Source: Mangrovimonas sp. YM274 (GTDB lineage: Bacteria; Bacteroidota; Bacteroidia; Flavobacteriales; Flavobacteriaceae). Taken from it: 64,000 bases of DNA. Within the stretch, counting starts at the first letter, position 1. Every line of letters starts with the position of its first letter. The notes under the pieces were generated by a model, which was not told the origin of the DNA, made no database searches, and saw nothing but the letters and a program-made list of their open reading frames with translations. The stretch covers positions 3,095,501 through 3,159,500 of the forward strand of contig NZ_CP133091.1 of assembly GCF_030908385.1 (NCBI RefSeq), given 5' to 3'. Shown piece after piece: positions 36,409-44,866 of this stretch. The translations under genes and the position numbers were made by a program.

Positions 36409-36541
36409 TTACAACACCGTGTATAATTCATTGCTTCTGATTTTCCTAACGGAAAATCCTCGCAACTTTACTATCTTAGTTTCTTAACCCGAAAATCCTA
36501 GCGGATTTTCACGCAACGAAACTATACACAAACCGTTGTAC
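36409..36541 (+). repeat. attC-like site 3 (type A)
   Basis: Closes cassette 3 (tags GTTGTAATGCATA and AACGCATTACAAC). It has a one-base insertion (CCTAGCGG for CCTGCGG) in the right hairpin loop. Confidence 0.88.
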
Positions 36542-36557
36542 ACCATTTGCCAAAAAA

Positions 36558-37139
36558 TTGAAATTAGGAGATATATACAAAACAGAATTTAACGAAAGAC
36601 CGTCTCGGATAATCGGATTTGACGATTATGAAGTGTTCTATGACTGCCTCTGGTCTGAAAACAATTGGACATTTTCAAACAATTTTGGTGTCAAAACAAT
36701 ATTCTACCGAATGTCAACCGAGATTTTCAAAACTAAATCGGAATTGATTGAAAATTTGCCGTTAACAGAAAAAGAATCTCAATATTTTCGTCCTGACTTG
36801 CCAATGCGTTTTGGAAGAACTAAAAATGTAAGTTGGAATTCTTTCAACTCTGATGGAATTAAAGACTTAAAATCTGACTTTGGGAACCGCAAATTCAATG
36901 CAACAAAAATTATTCTTGTTCCCTATTGCCCAAAAGGTGGATTTAAAAAAGGAGAAATTCTTGAATGCAAATCGGAGTTCACTGAATTTGAGATAATATT
37001 AAAGGCAAAAGAAATCCAAGAATCAAGTAATAACCAAAAAAGCAACGGAATTGGATTTTATCGATTGGGTTATCAGAAAGGACTTCCGACGTATGCCATT
37101 GGAGAATATTTTGACCGAGCAGGAATAATGAAAAATTAA
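36558..37139 (+). CDS. Cassette 4: hypothetical protein
   Basis: 193 residues from a TTG start (KLGDIYKTEFNERPSRIIGF). There is no signal peptide or membrane helix. The sequence has a compact alpha/beta look with several Trp/Tyr residues (YDCLWSENNWTFSNNF). No family is recognised. The start is uncertain because the only internal ATG would remove a quarter of the protein. Confidence 0.6.
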   Translation: MKLGDIYKTEFNERPSRIIGFDDYEVFYDCLWSENNWTFSNNFGVKTIFYRMSTEIFKTKSELIENLPLTEKESQYFRPDLPMRFGRTKNVSWNSFNSDGIKDLKSDFGNRKFNATKIILVPYCPKGGFKKGEILECKSEFTEFEIILKAKEIQESSNNQKSNGIGFYRLGYQKGLPTYAIGEYFDRAGIMKN

Positions 37140-37148
37140 AAAAACGGT

Positions 37149-37281
37149 GTACAACATCGTGTATAATTCATTGCTTCCGATTTTCCTCGCGGAAAATCCT
37201 CGCAACTTTGCTATCTTAGTTTCTTAACTCTGAAAATCCTGCGGATTTTCACGCAACGAAACTATACACAAACCGTTGCCA
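37149..37281 (+). repeat. attC-like site 4 (type A)
   Basis: Closes cassette 4 (tags GTTGTACACCATT and AACGGTGTACAAC, paired except position 11). The spacer after AAC reads ATC instead of ACA or ACC. Confidence 0.88.
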
Positions 37282-37318
37282 TTCATTATAATGCTCCCTC
37301 AATGCTAAAAATTGATTA

Positions 37319-37495
37319 ATGAGATATTTAAAAATTACATTTATTAGGATTATAATAAGTTTCTTTTTAGCCAACATGATGATTTCACTTGTAATTATTA
37401 ACACTAGTCTTGAATCATCTCATGTTATCTTTAAAATAATCTTAATGGGACTTATTTACTACGGACTAACACTTTATGTAAATAATCGAAAATAA
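37319..37495 (+). CDS. Cassette 5, first gene: 58-residue membrane protein
   Basis: A short ORF with two hydrophobic helices (IIISFFLANMMISLVII and IILMGLIYYGLTLYV) and a basic C-terminus. It has an ATG and a plausible position in the leader of cassette 5, 31 bp before the second gene. Small two-helix proteins of this kind can act as toxins or accessory membrane peptides; no evidence here decides. Confidence 0.5.
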   Translation: MRYLKITFIRIIISFFLANMMISLVIINTSLESSHVIFKIILMGLIYYGLTLYVNNRK

Positions 37496-37526
37496 ACCAA
37501 ACTGATTTTCTCTGTAATTAAAAAAA

Positions 37527-37808
37527 ATGAAAAAATTAGAACAATACTTTAATGATGAAGAATCTTGGAAAAGATATTCAAGTCATTTTTCGCTTTATTG
37601 GAACAATTCTGACTTTGAAACAAAATTATTGGGGTATTTGGAAAACCGACTTGACTTTGCTCAGGTAATCCATTATCATTTAGGACAAAATAGTATTGGT
37701 TGGATTTATTCAAAAGTTCCTGACCTTGATGAATTGACTCCAATAGAATGCTTGCAAGATGAAGTACTAATCAAAAGACTAAAAGTTTTATTAATGAGGT
37801 TTCCTTGA
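37527..37808 (+). CDS. Cassette 5, second gene: small protein with a DUF2384-like C-terminus
   Basis: 93 residues. The C-terminal half (SIGWIYSKVPDLDELTPIECL and beyond) resembles the W...P.L.G.TP.E.L pattern of the MbcA/ParS/Xre antitoxin C-terminal domain (DUF2384). The usual helix-turn-helix part is missing, and the resemblance is short. Cassette arrays are known to be rich in toxin-antitoxin genes, which makes the membrane peptide upstream a possible partner, but this is tentative. Confidence 0.5.
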   Translation: MKKLEQYFNDEESWKRYSSHFSLYWNNSDFETKLLGYLENRLDFAQVIHYHLGQNSIGWIYSKVPDLDELTPIECLQDEVLIKRLKVLLMRFP

Positions 37809-37822
37809 TAAAAAAAACGAAA

Positions 37823-37954
37823 TGGCAACACAGTGTATAATTCATTGCTTCCGATTTTCCTCACGGAAAATCCTCGCAATTTTGCTAACTTAGTTTCTTA
37901 ACACGAAAATCCTGCGGATTTTCACGCAACGAAACTATACACAAACCGTTGTGG
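37823..37954 (+). repeat. attC-like site 5 (type A)
   Basis: Closes cassette 5 (tags GTTGCCATTCATT and AACGAAATGGCAAC). The tags pair over 8 nt, then one extra base shifts the register. Confidence 0.86.
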
Positions 37955-37960
37955 CTAATT

Positions 37961-38512
37961 ATGACAAAAATACTTACCATATTAATCGTCCTATTTTTGT
38001 GCAGCCCATGTATTGCCCAAATAAACGATTCCATAGTCGCAGAAATTAAAAAAAGTTATTCAGAGATAAGAAATAATATTAATTCCTACGATTCAAAATT
38101 AATTAATGAATCGGAGGAGACAATAGAAAGTGGACAAGTAACTGGATACTACAAAAATGGTGAATTAAAATACATACAAGTAATTGGCCTTGGGGAAACT
38201 GGAAAAATTCAGACGGAGTACTATTTTAAAAATGAAAAATTGATATTTGTATTTGACCAAAACTTTAGTTACAACCGACCTATTTATTGGGATAAAAAAA
38301 CAGCAGAGGAAAATGGAGATGATGAAGTTTTTGATTCCAAAAAAACTACTGTCATAAAAGACTGGTATTATTTCAATGATGAAAAATTATTTCTATGGAT
38401 TGATAACGAGAAAAATAAAGTTGATTTAACGCTTGGGACTAATACAATTGTCGGACGAGGTTTAATTGCTCATTGTTACAAACTTATAAATGATTTAAAA
38501 AATAAAAACTAG
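37961..38512 (+). CDS. Cassette 6: secreted protein of unknown function
   Basis: 183 residues from the ATG at 37961, which begins a signal peptide (LTILIVLFLCSPCIAQ); an upstream TTG overlapping the tag is less likely. The mature part contains GQVTGYYKNGELKYIQVIG and EYYFKNEKLIFVF, a pattern seen in periplasmic proteins with antiparallel beta repeats. The stop codon reads into the 3' tag (AACTAG). Confidence 0.65.
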   Translation: MTKILTILIVLFLCSPCIAQINDSIVAEIKKSYSEIRNNINSYDSKLINESEETIESGQVTGYYKNGELKYIQVIGLGETGKIQTEYYFKNEKLIFVFDQNFSYNRPIYWDKKTAEENGDDEVFDSKKTTVIKDWYYFNDEKLFLWIDNEKNKVDLTLGTNTIVGRGLIAHCYKLINDLKNKN

Positions 38513-38645
38513 CCACAACACCGTGTATAATTCATTGCTTCTGATTTTCCTCTCGGAAAATCCTCGCAAGTTTGCTACCTTAGTTTCTTAAACCCGAAAA
38601 TCCTGCGGATTTTCACGCAACGAAACTATACACAAACCGTTGTAG
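38513..38645 (+). repeat. attC-like site 6 (type A)
   Basis: Closes cassette 6 (tags GTTGTGGCTAATT and AACTAGCCACAAC, paired except position 11). Confidence 0.88.
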
Positions 38646-38657
38646 CCAATTTAAGAA

Positions 38658-39014
38658 ATGACAAAATTCCGACTGACTTTAGTAACTGAAAACCAAAAAT
38701 CTCTTGAAAAAGGGAAAAAGTTTGCGGAACTGATTTGCGGAACTCTGCATTGTAAAAACGTATATGAAATTTCAAAATATGAGAAGTTTAAAAACTCATA
38801 CCGAATAGAAATCATTGGACAAGTAGCGGACAAAAAAAACTTGGTTGCGGAATCAATCGAATTGACTGACCGAATTTGCTCGCCTTGGATTGTGACTTAT
38901 GAGCGACAAAAAAATTGCGTGGAATTGATATTTAATAAATCGGACTTATGTAATTTTCGGAAAGCCGAATTTAATGTGCTGACCTGGGCAAATTTCCGAC
39001 TAGAAAATGAATAA
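38658..39014 (+). CDS. Cassette 7: small hypothetical protein, paralogue in cassette 34
   Basis: 118 residues, soluble, with an alpha-beta pattern (FRLTLVTENQKSLEKGKKFAE, SYRIEIIGQVAD, SPWIVTYERQKN). It is closely similar to the gene at 57500, including the leader and tag, so one cassette was probably copied from the other. There is no recognised family. Confidence 0.65.
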   Translation: MTKFRLTLVTENQKSLEKGKKFAELICGTLHCKNVYEISKYEKFKNSYRIEIIGQVADKKNLVAESIELTDRICSPWIVTYERQKNCVELIFNKSDLCNFRKAEFNVLTWANFRLENE

Positions 39015-39021
39015 AAACTGG

Positions 39022-39153
39022 CTACAACACCGTGTATAATTCATTGCTTCTGATTTTCCTCGCGGAAAATCCTCGCAACTTTGCTATCTTAGTTTCTTAA
39101 CTCGAAAATCCTGCGGATTTTCACGCAACGAAACTATACACAAACCGTTGTGC
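39022..39153 (+). repeat. attC-like site 7 (type A)
   Basis: Closes cassette 7 (tags GTTGTAGCCAATT and AACTGGCTACAAC, paired except position 11). Confidence 0.88.
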
Positions 39154-39179
39154 CCAATTAAATATTACGACTGATCTCA

Positions 39180-39671
39180 ATGACAATCTTTCCGACTCAA
39201 AAATATCTCATTGAACTGCACGATGATTATTCGACATCACTAAATGAATTACAAAAGAAAACTTTACCGAAGGAACAATTTGTTTCAAATTGGGATAAAC
39301 AAACATTTATTGGAGAAATTAATGAATCAGATTTTGAGCTAAAACTTTCGAAAAAACTATATGGTTCCTTTTGTGTTTTTAGGGGAAAACTAAAAAAAGA
39401 AAATGGAATTTTAGAAATCAAAATTAATAAAACAATAAAGATAGTTTTATTGGCTTTATTTCTTTTTCCAATTATTGGGCTGACAACTTCTTTAATAAAA
39501 AATGGATTAAAAGACTCATTGGACCTCATAATTCCAACACTATTGTTCATCCTCATTCTTCGTTTTGTATTTATTGAGTTGAGTTTTCGAATTATAGCTA
39601 AAAAAGGACTAAAAAAATTGACAGAAATAATCGGAATTGAAAAGATAAAAACTGGGCACAACACCATGTAA
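39180..39671 (+). CDS. Cassette 8: two-helix membrane protein, near-identical to cassette 24
   Basis: 163 residues: a soluble N-terminal part (about 1-82) and two membrane helices (about 84-106 and 115-140). It differs from the gene at 49685 by only a handful of bases, and its leader, tags and attC are also duplicated, so the whole cassette was copied. The last residues (GHNTM) and the stop are encoded by the attC-like site. Confidence 0.7.
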   Translation: MTIFPTQKYLIELHDDYSTSLNELQKKTLPKEQFVSNWDKQTFIGEINESDFELKLSKKLYGSFCVFRGKLKKENGILEIKINKTIKIVLLALFLFPIIGLTTSLIKNGLKDSLDLIIPTLLFILILRFVFIELSFRIIAKKGLKKLTEIIGIEKIKTGHNTM

Positions 39672-39788
39672 CACGCATTGCTTCGGATTTTCCTTCGGAA
39701 AATACTCGCAAACGTGCAATGTCAGTTTCCTTTTCCTATCTTTAAACCATACTACGCCGCAACGACGGCGTTACACAAACCGTTAGCA
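39656..39788 (+). repeat. attC-like site 8 (type B)
   Basis: Closes cassette 8 (tags GTTGTGCCCAATT and AACTGGGCACAAC). Outer arms pair as TGTAAC / GTTACA; the inner right hairpin is CGCCG..CGGCG. Its sequence differs from type A but the plan and length are the same. Confidence 0.85.
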
Positions 39789-39796
39789 ATAATTAG

Positions 39797-40276
39797 ATGA
39801 ACGAAATTTTAAATTTTAAAACAAGTTATTTTTTTCCGCCAATGACTAGGTATCTGGGCTATGTCATTTCTATAATTGGAATAATTGGACTCTTTAACAT
39901 AGGAATACAATCTCTTTTAATATGTATAGTCGGACTTGGATTAAGTTTTACCAGATATGGTGTTTTAATAGACACAAAGCAAAAAAAACTGAAAGAATAC
40001 AATAGTATTTATTGGATAAAATTTGGGAAATGGGAATTATTGGAATACTACCCATATCTGACAGTACTTGAAATAACGGAAACAACAACAATGTTAAGTC
40101 GAGCAAACGTAGAACATTCGGACAAAAATTTAGTTTTTAGAGTTACGCTTCTGAATGAAAACCACCGAATAAAAATATTGTTAAAACAAATAAAAAGTAG
40201 AGATATAGCCCATAAAGAAGCTGAGGATATTGCTAACAAAATAGATGTCGAAAAAGTCATTTATAGCCCAAAATAA
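39797..40276 (+). CDS. Cassette 9: membrane protein of unknown function
   Basis: 159 residues with two closely spaced hydrophobic helices (about 18-52) followed by a cytoplasmic PH-like segment (LIDTKQKKLKEYNSIYWIKFGKW, then VFRVTLLNENHRIKILLKQI). The layout resembles bacterial membrane-anchored PH-domain proteins, but the assignment is loose. Confidence 0.6.
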   Translation: MNEILNFKTSYFFPPMTRYLGYVISIIGIIGLFNIGIQSLLICIVGLGLSFTRYGVLIDTKQKKLKEYNSIYWIKFGKWELLEYYPYLTVLEITETTTMLSRANVEHSDKNLVFRVTLLNENHRIKILLKQIKSRDIAHKEAEDIANKIDVEKVIYSPK

Positions 40277-40289
40277 TTAAAAAAACTAT

Positions 40290-40422
40290 TGCTAACAGAG
40301 TGTAATAATAATTGCTTGGCCCTTGCCTACTCGGAAAATCCTGCGGATTTTCCTCTGGTTCGTTCCATTTTTGCTAAGTTAGTTACTTAACCACGCAACT
40401 ATCCTTACACGAACCGTTGTAG
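40290..40422 (+). repeat. attC-like site 9 (type C)
   Basis: Closes cassette 9 (tags GTTAGCAATAATT and AACTATTGCTAAC, paired except position 11). Outer arms are GTGTAA / TTACAC. Confidence 0.84.
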
Positions 40423-40447
40423 CCAATACGAGAAAAAACCGAACTGA

Positions 40448-41089
40448 ATGAAAAAAATATTAATATTTATGGGAATTTTATCCTTCTTTAGTTATGGAGC
40501 AAAAGACTTATCACCGAAAGAAACTGAATTAGTCAATAAGTTAGAATTTGATATCGAACTTATGAAAGAACTAAAAAAAGAAACCAAAAATGGATTAATT
40601 CAGCTACCTGCAATAGACCAAGAAACTGGTGACGTTTTAGATGAATTTCATAAGGGAATTCTTTCTAAAAGCTCCGAGGAAAAAGCTAATTCAATTGTCA
40701 AAAAATTAAAAGAAAAATTTAGAGAAAAAGGATATTTGATTTTCGTCTTTTCAACAGAAGAAGAATCAAATATTATTGGAATTCTTAAAGGAACTGATGA
40801 CCTTGATATTTTACGTTATAGAAGAACAGACGGAATTAATTATGATTATGAAAATGACGATATAGTTGCTAAAGTATCTAAATGGAATAAAAAATTTGGA
40901 TTGACAGTAATTGGTTGTGGACGAGATTGGCTTGAATTAGAATTCAAAAAATTGCCAACTGATTTGGACGCTTTTTCAGAAGAGGTTTATGAATTCTGTC
41001 CAGATTCAGTTGACCAAGGAGTTGGAGAAGTAGAAAATTTAAAAGAATTAATAAAAGAAATGAACGGAATATGGTTGTGGTGGGACTAA
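40448..41089 (+). CDS. Cassette 10: DUF4253-like protein
   Basis: 213 residues. The C-terminal half carries the DUF4253 signature: VIGCGRDWLELEFKKLPTD, then EEVYEFCPDSVDQGVG and a terminal LWWD. The N-terminus has a short hydrophobic stretch (ILIFMGILSFFSYGA) that could be a signal peptide, which is unusual for this mostly cytoplasmic family of unknown function. Confidence 0.75.
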   Translation: MKKILIFMGILSFFSYGAKDLSPKETELVNKLEFDIELMKELKKETKNGLIQLPAIDQETGDVLDEFHKGILSKSSEEKANSIVKKLKEKFREKGYLIFVFSTEEESNIIGILKGTDDLDILRYRRTDGINYDYENDDIVAKVSKWNKKFGLTVIGCGRDWLELEFKKLPTDLDAFSEEVYEFCPDSVDQGVGEVENLKELIKEMNGIWLWWD

Positions 41090-41100
41090 AAAAGTACTGG

Positions 41101-41233
41101 CTACAACAAAGGCTATAATCCATTACTTGCCCCCTACTCTATCCTAAAAACAGTATCTTTAACCAGCTACAATTCCTACTCTGAAAAATCTCCGATTTTT
41201 CCTCGCAACGGAATTATAGCCTAACCGTTGTGC
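41101..41233 (+). repeat. attC-like site 10 (type D)
   Basis: Closes cassette 10 (tags GTTGTAGCCAATA and TACTGGCTACAAC; the last base covaries). Outer arms GGCTATAATCC / GGAATTATAGCC replace the GTGTATA pair of type A. Confidence 0.84.
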
Positions 41234-41264
41234 GTAATTACCCCCTACTAATCTAGAATACAAT

Positions 41265-41828
41265 ATGAATAAAATCCTCACTATAATTCTTCTGATGTTA
41301 TTAATGTCTTGTAAAAAAGATAAAAACATGTACGAAAAAAATGAAAGAAAAATTGTAGAAAACAAATATTCAGTATTAATACCAGAGTATCTTACTAAAA
41401 CAACAGGACTTAATCAATATACAGATTTCGAATATGAGAATATCAAAAAGGATTTTTACATAATTATAATGGATGAATCAAAAGATGGATTTTATAAATC
41501 TGTTGAGAGAAAAAAATACGATGTAACTCCAAATATTAATGGATATTATGAGGTGATAAAAAATCATTTTAAAAATGAAACAAATCTTAAAGAATTTAAA
41601 GTTTCTGACGAAATATTTGAATTAGATAAAGCCGAAAAGAAAATTACGTTTACAATGACAGGAATAGACGTAACGGACAACTATCCCATATATTATAGAT
41701 ATTCCATAATCGAAAGCAAGACTCGTTATTATCAAATTATGTCTTGGACAAATCAAACAAATGCAAGCAAAATGATTGTAGATATGAACAAGATTATAAA
41801 TTCATTCAGAATAGAAGAAAAAAAATAA
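41265..41828 (+). CDS. Cassette 11: lipoprotein of unknown function
   Basis: 187 residues with lipobox LLMSCKKDK. The mature domain (about 35-185) has the pattern of PsbP-like or DUF1795-type lipoproteins (YSVLIPEYLTKTTGLN, FYIIIMDESKDGF, YRYSIIESKTRYYQIMSW); this is a resemblance only. A conserved role in envelope stress is possible but unproven. Confidence 0.65.
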   Translation: MNKILTIILLMLLMSCKKDKNMYEKNERKIVENKYSVLIPEYLTKTTGLNQYTDFEYENIKKDFYIIIMDESKDGFYKSVERKKYDVTPNINGYYEVIKNHFKNETNLKEFKVSDEIFELDKAEKKITFTMTGIDVTDNYPIYYRYSIIESKTRYYQIMSWTNQTNASKMIVDMNKIINSFRIEEKK

Positions 41829-41834
41829 AACTAC

Positions 41835-41967
41835 GCACAACACCGTGTATAATTCATTGCTTCCGATTTTCCTCACGGAAAATCCTCGCAACTTTACTAT
41901 CTTAGTTTCTTAACACGAAAATCCTAGCGGATTTTCACGCAACGAAACTATACACAAACCGTTGTGC
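41835..41967 (+). repeat. attC-like site 11 (type A)
   Basis: Closes cassette 11 (tags GTTGTGCGTAATT and AACTACGCACAAC, paired except position 11). Confidence 0.88.
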
Positions 41968-42058
41968 TTAATGTAAAAACAACTCCCAACTATAGAAATA
42001 TAAGTTGTCAATGGATGTAATTTAAGAAAATCAAAATGTTAAACTCAAATTGAATTAA

Positions 42059-42352
42059 ATGATTTTACTCTTTATTTTAGGAATTTCAATTATTCAATTT
42101 GCATTGTATTTTATAAACAATAATAAAATTCCAAATTTTATAATCCTATTAATTTTACTAGTCTGCTATTTTTTTGTTTTCCCCAGATTATTTTATCCTG
42201 AACCGAGAACTAATGGAATCAATTGCGGAATGCCTATGCTCGCAATATCAATGCTTTTTTGGTTCTTTGGTACAATCGCCGGAATTACGACACATCTAAT
42301 TTGGAAACTTATAATTTGGAAAGCTAAAACTAGAAAAACAAAAAACACATAA
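42059..42352 (+). CDS. Cassette 12: small membrane protein, paralogue in cassette 26
   Basis: 97 residues with three hydrophobic helices and the motif PRLFYPEPRTNGINCGMP in the loop. The related gene at 50933 shares this motif and most of the sequence. A 98-bp leader precedes the start in both copies and is itself conserved, which suggests a regulatory or small-peptide role for the leader. Confidence 0.65.
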   Translation: MILLFILGISIIQFALYFINNNKIPNFIILLILLVCYFFVFPRLFYPEPRTNGINCGMPMLAISMLFWFFGTIAGITTHLIWKLIIWKAKTRKTKNT

Positions 42353-42485
42353 GCACAACACAGTGTATAATTCATTGCTTCCGATTTTCCTCACGGAAAA
42401 TCCTCGCAACTTTATTATCTTAGTTTCTTAACCCGAAAATCCTAGCGGATTTTCACGCAACGAAACTATACACAAACCGTTGTAA
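42353..42485 (+). repeat. attC-like site 12 (type A)
   Basis: Closes cassette 12 (tags GTTGTGCTTAATG and ACATAAGCACAAC; first 10 nt pair). The gene's TAA stop abuts the site. Confidence 0.88.
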
Positions 42486-42495
42486 AACATTTAAA

Positions 42496-42792
42496 ATGAC
42501 TCTTGTTTCTAAGATTTCAATATTGTTAAGTTCAGTAGGAATTATTATTGGAATTTCAATGCAATATCATTTGTTTATCGGATTTCAAAACGCTACCGGA
42601 AAGACGCAAACTCTTTATGGACTTCAGCAATTAGCATATATAAAATATGCGTTGATTGGACTAACCTCTATGATGTTGACAATAATTTCGATTTTTAAAA
42701 AGGAAAATAAAAAAAATATTTTCCTGACATTAAGCCTGTCTATTTTTACAATACTAATTTTTCTTTTGGATATATGGAGACTATTTATTTGA
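42496..42792 (+). CDS. Cassette 13: small membrane protein
   Basis: 98 residues with three membrane helices (about 5-27, 48-68 and 74-96) and short polar loops. It starts 16 bp after the boundary. No family is recognised. Confidence 0.65.
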   Translation: MTLVSKISILLSSVGIIIGISMQYHLFIGFQNATGKTQTLYGLQQLAYIKYALIGLTSMMLTIISIFKKENKKNIFLTLSLSIFTILIFLLDIWRLFI

Positions 42793-42804
42793 AAAAAAAA
42801 CGTT

Positions 42805-42937
42805 TTACAACACCGTGTATAATTCATTGCTTCTGATTTTCCTCACGGAAAATCCTCGCAATTTTGCTACCTTAGTTTCTTAACCCGAAAATCCTAGCGG
42901 ATTTTCACGCAACGAAACTATACACAAACCGTTGTGT
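42805..42937 (+). repeat. attC-like site 13 (type A)
   Basis: Closes cassette 13 (tags GTTGTAAAACATT and AACGTTTTACAAC, paired except position 11). The same tag also occurs in cassettes 22 and 37, which carry unrelated genes. Confidence 0.88.
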
Positions 42938-42963
42938 GCAATAAGAGAATCTACAATTTTAAA

Positions 42964-43389
42964 ATGATAAATTGGAAACCAGAAATATTATTTAAACTAT
43001 TGTGGATTGGACTAACTCTGTTATCTATCTATATGTTTTGTTGGCTAACCTTTATCTATTTGACATTAGGCAACATTGTAACGGAAAAATACAATACTTG
43101 GAATCTACTCTTACCAAACATCCTCACAATTGGCCTAATGATAATCTACACAAAAGAAATTTTAATTGGATATAAACCAAAATCAATAAATCAGAATCTA
43201 AAATCATTACTGATATTCGTAACTATGATAATAATTCTGACCATAGTTCAAATCCCTCAGTTTGAATCATTATTTGACAATCCAAAAACTGAATCTTGGC
43301 AAATAATTTTACCTCTCATTATGGTTTTAACCTCTTATATCGGAATTATTTCCAATAGGATTTTGAGAATTAAAAATTATAAAAACTAA
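42964..43389 (+). CDS. Cassette 14: four-helix membrane protein
   Basis: 141 residues from the ATG at 42964; an upstream TTG frame would run into the tag. Four membrane helices (about 10-35, 45-68, 78-98 and 110-130) are connected by short loops. No family is recognised. Confidence 0.65.
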   Translation: MINWKPEILFKLLWIGLTLLSIYMFCWLTFIYLTLGNIVTEKYNTWNLLLPNILTIGLMIIYTKEILIGYKPKSINQNLKSLLIFVTMIIILTIVQIPQFESLFDNPKTESWQIILPLIMVLTSYIGIISNRILRIKNYKN

Positions 43390-43401
43390 AAAAATAACTG
43401 C

Positions 43402-43534
43402 ACACAACACAGTGTATAATTCATTGCTTCCGATTTTCCTCACGGAAAATCCTCGCAACTTTGCTATCTTAGTTTCTTAAACCTGAAAATCCTGCGGATT
43501 TTCACGCAACGAAACTATACACAAACCGTTGTGC
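43402..43534 (+). repeat. attC-like site 14 (type A)
   Basis: Closes cassette 14 (tags GTTGTGTGCAATA and AACTGCACACAAC; mismatches at positions 11 and 13). Confidence 0.88.
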
Positions 43535-43556
43535 ATAAGTTTCCATAAAAATTACG

Positions 43557-43961
43557 ATGCTTTTAAATATTGATGTCAAGACATATTTAAAATATCCACT
43601 TAAAAATGGATTTGAATTAAATAGCTATACTGACCATGGTATGGCAGAAAACTGTCGATTAACATATCCAATATTAAGCTTAGACATTTGGAGAGATCGA
43701 ACTGACTATAGCGCGACTATCATTTATGACGAAAATTATTTCAACGTCATTCATCTTGCGAACTTCATTAATGGAAATTTAAAATATCTTTCAATGAAGC
43801 CAACAGGAACTGAACATGTGGATGCTAGACAATATTTAACTTTAATAAATGAAATATTTGAAAAAGAATTCGACAAAATATTGGACTTTCTATTCCAACT
43901 AACTGATAGCAAAAAAGAGGAATTCAACGCGTATTTTAATGGAAAAAATAAAAAATGGTAA
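43557..43961 (+). CDS. Cassette 15: hypothetical cytoplasmic protein
   Basis: 134 residues, without signal or membrane segments. Visible pieces are YPLKNGFELNSYTDHG, PILSLDIWRDRTDYSATIIY and a helical C-terminus. No family is recognised. An ATG follows the boundary by about 27 bp. Confidence 0.6.
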   Translation: MLLNIDVKTYLKYPLKNGFELNSYTDHGMAENCRLTYPILSLDIWRDRTDYSATIIYDENYFNVIHLANFINGNLKYLSMKPTGTEHVDARQYLTLINEIFEKEFDKILDFLFQLTDSKKEEFNAYFNGKNKKW

Positions 43962-43968
43962 AACCTAT

Positions 43969-44100
43969 GCACAACACAGTGTATAATTCATTGTTTCTGA
44001 TTTTCCTTGCGGAAAATCCTCGCAAGTTTGCTACCTTAGTTTCTTAACCCGAAAATCCTGCGGATTTTCACGCAACGAAACTATACACAAACCGTTACCT
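43969..44100 (+). repeat. attC-like site 15 (type A)
   Basis: Closes cassette 15 (tags GTTGTGCATAAGT and ACCTATGCACAAC; the terminal GT/AC covaries, only position 11 mispairs). Confidence 0.88.
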
Positions 44101-44106
44101 GTAATT

Positions 44107-44699
44107 ATGACAAAAATTTCTCTGAAAATATTACTTCTGAGTTTAATATTAATTTCAACATCTTGTAAAAAAGAGATTGATTCGATTATAGAACTAGAAG
44201 CCGATTACAAAGTAATTGAATTAGATTACGGATTTGATAACTACATGAAAAATACTAGAGATAAATCCGAACAAATTATTATCAAGCAAAGAAATATAGT
44301 CTTAATTGATGTTGATAAAAATGGAGGAACAACAATTGAGGATAATTTTATTCCAGACAGTCTTATAATATCGGAATTCAAAAAATATATAATCCCTAAT
44401 CAGCGGATGAAAAAATGCCAATGACAACTGAAAAGGATTTTCAATATTCTGGAAAAGTCTACACTCATAAAAATATTACAATAATTGCGAGATATGACAA
44501 GGAACTGAATTACGAAAAATATCGTGAAATTAGAAATAAATTTTATCTGGCATATAATGAAGTTCGGAATGAATTTGCAATCTCGAAATTCAATAAAAAC
44601 CAAACAGAATTATTAAACTCGGACGAGCAGGAAGACATTATAAAATGGAGAGAAATAAGAGAAATATTTCCAATCCGATATACGGAAACAGTAGATTAA
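44107..44699 (+). pseudogene. Cassette 16: ExbD/TolR-like lipoprotein gene split by a frameshift
   Basis: Two overlapping frames (44107-44424 and 44415-44699) together resemble one ExbD-type protein. The first has a lipobox (LISTSCKKE) and IVLIDVDKNGGTTI, FKKYIIPNQ. The second has the typical Bacteroidota ExbD tail NYEKYREIRNKFYLAYNEVRNEFA ... REIFPIRYTE. A -1 slip at the A6 run (about 44410-44415) would join them. It is either a decayed gene or one needing slippage. A lipoprotein anchor instead of a membrane helix is odd for ExbD. Confidence 0.55.
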
Positions 44700-44709
44700 A
44701 AATAACTAC

Positions 44710-44842
44710 AGGTAACACCGTGTATAATTCATTGCTTCCGATTTTCCTCACGGAAAATCCTCGCAACTTTACTATCTTAGTTTCTTAAACATGAAAATCC
44801 TGCGGATTTTCACGCAACGAAACTATACACAAACCGTTGTGT
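44710..44842 (+). repeat. attC-like site 16 (type A)
   Basis: Closes cassette 16 (tags GTTACCTGTAATT and AACTACAGGTAAC, paired except position 11). Confidence 0.88.
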
Positions 44843-44866
44843 GTCATTAAAAAAAATAACTCTGAA

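Noticed and set aside
39227-39667. A 146-residue minus-strand ORF opposite cassette 8 (and its copy at 49732)
   Set aside because: It is conserved only because the cassette is duplicated. All other cassettes are plus-strand, and this frame is the complement of the membrane protein gene.
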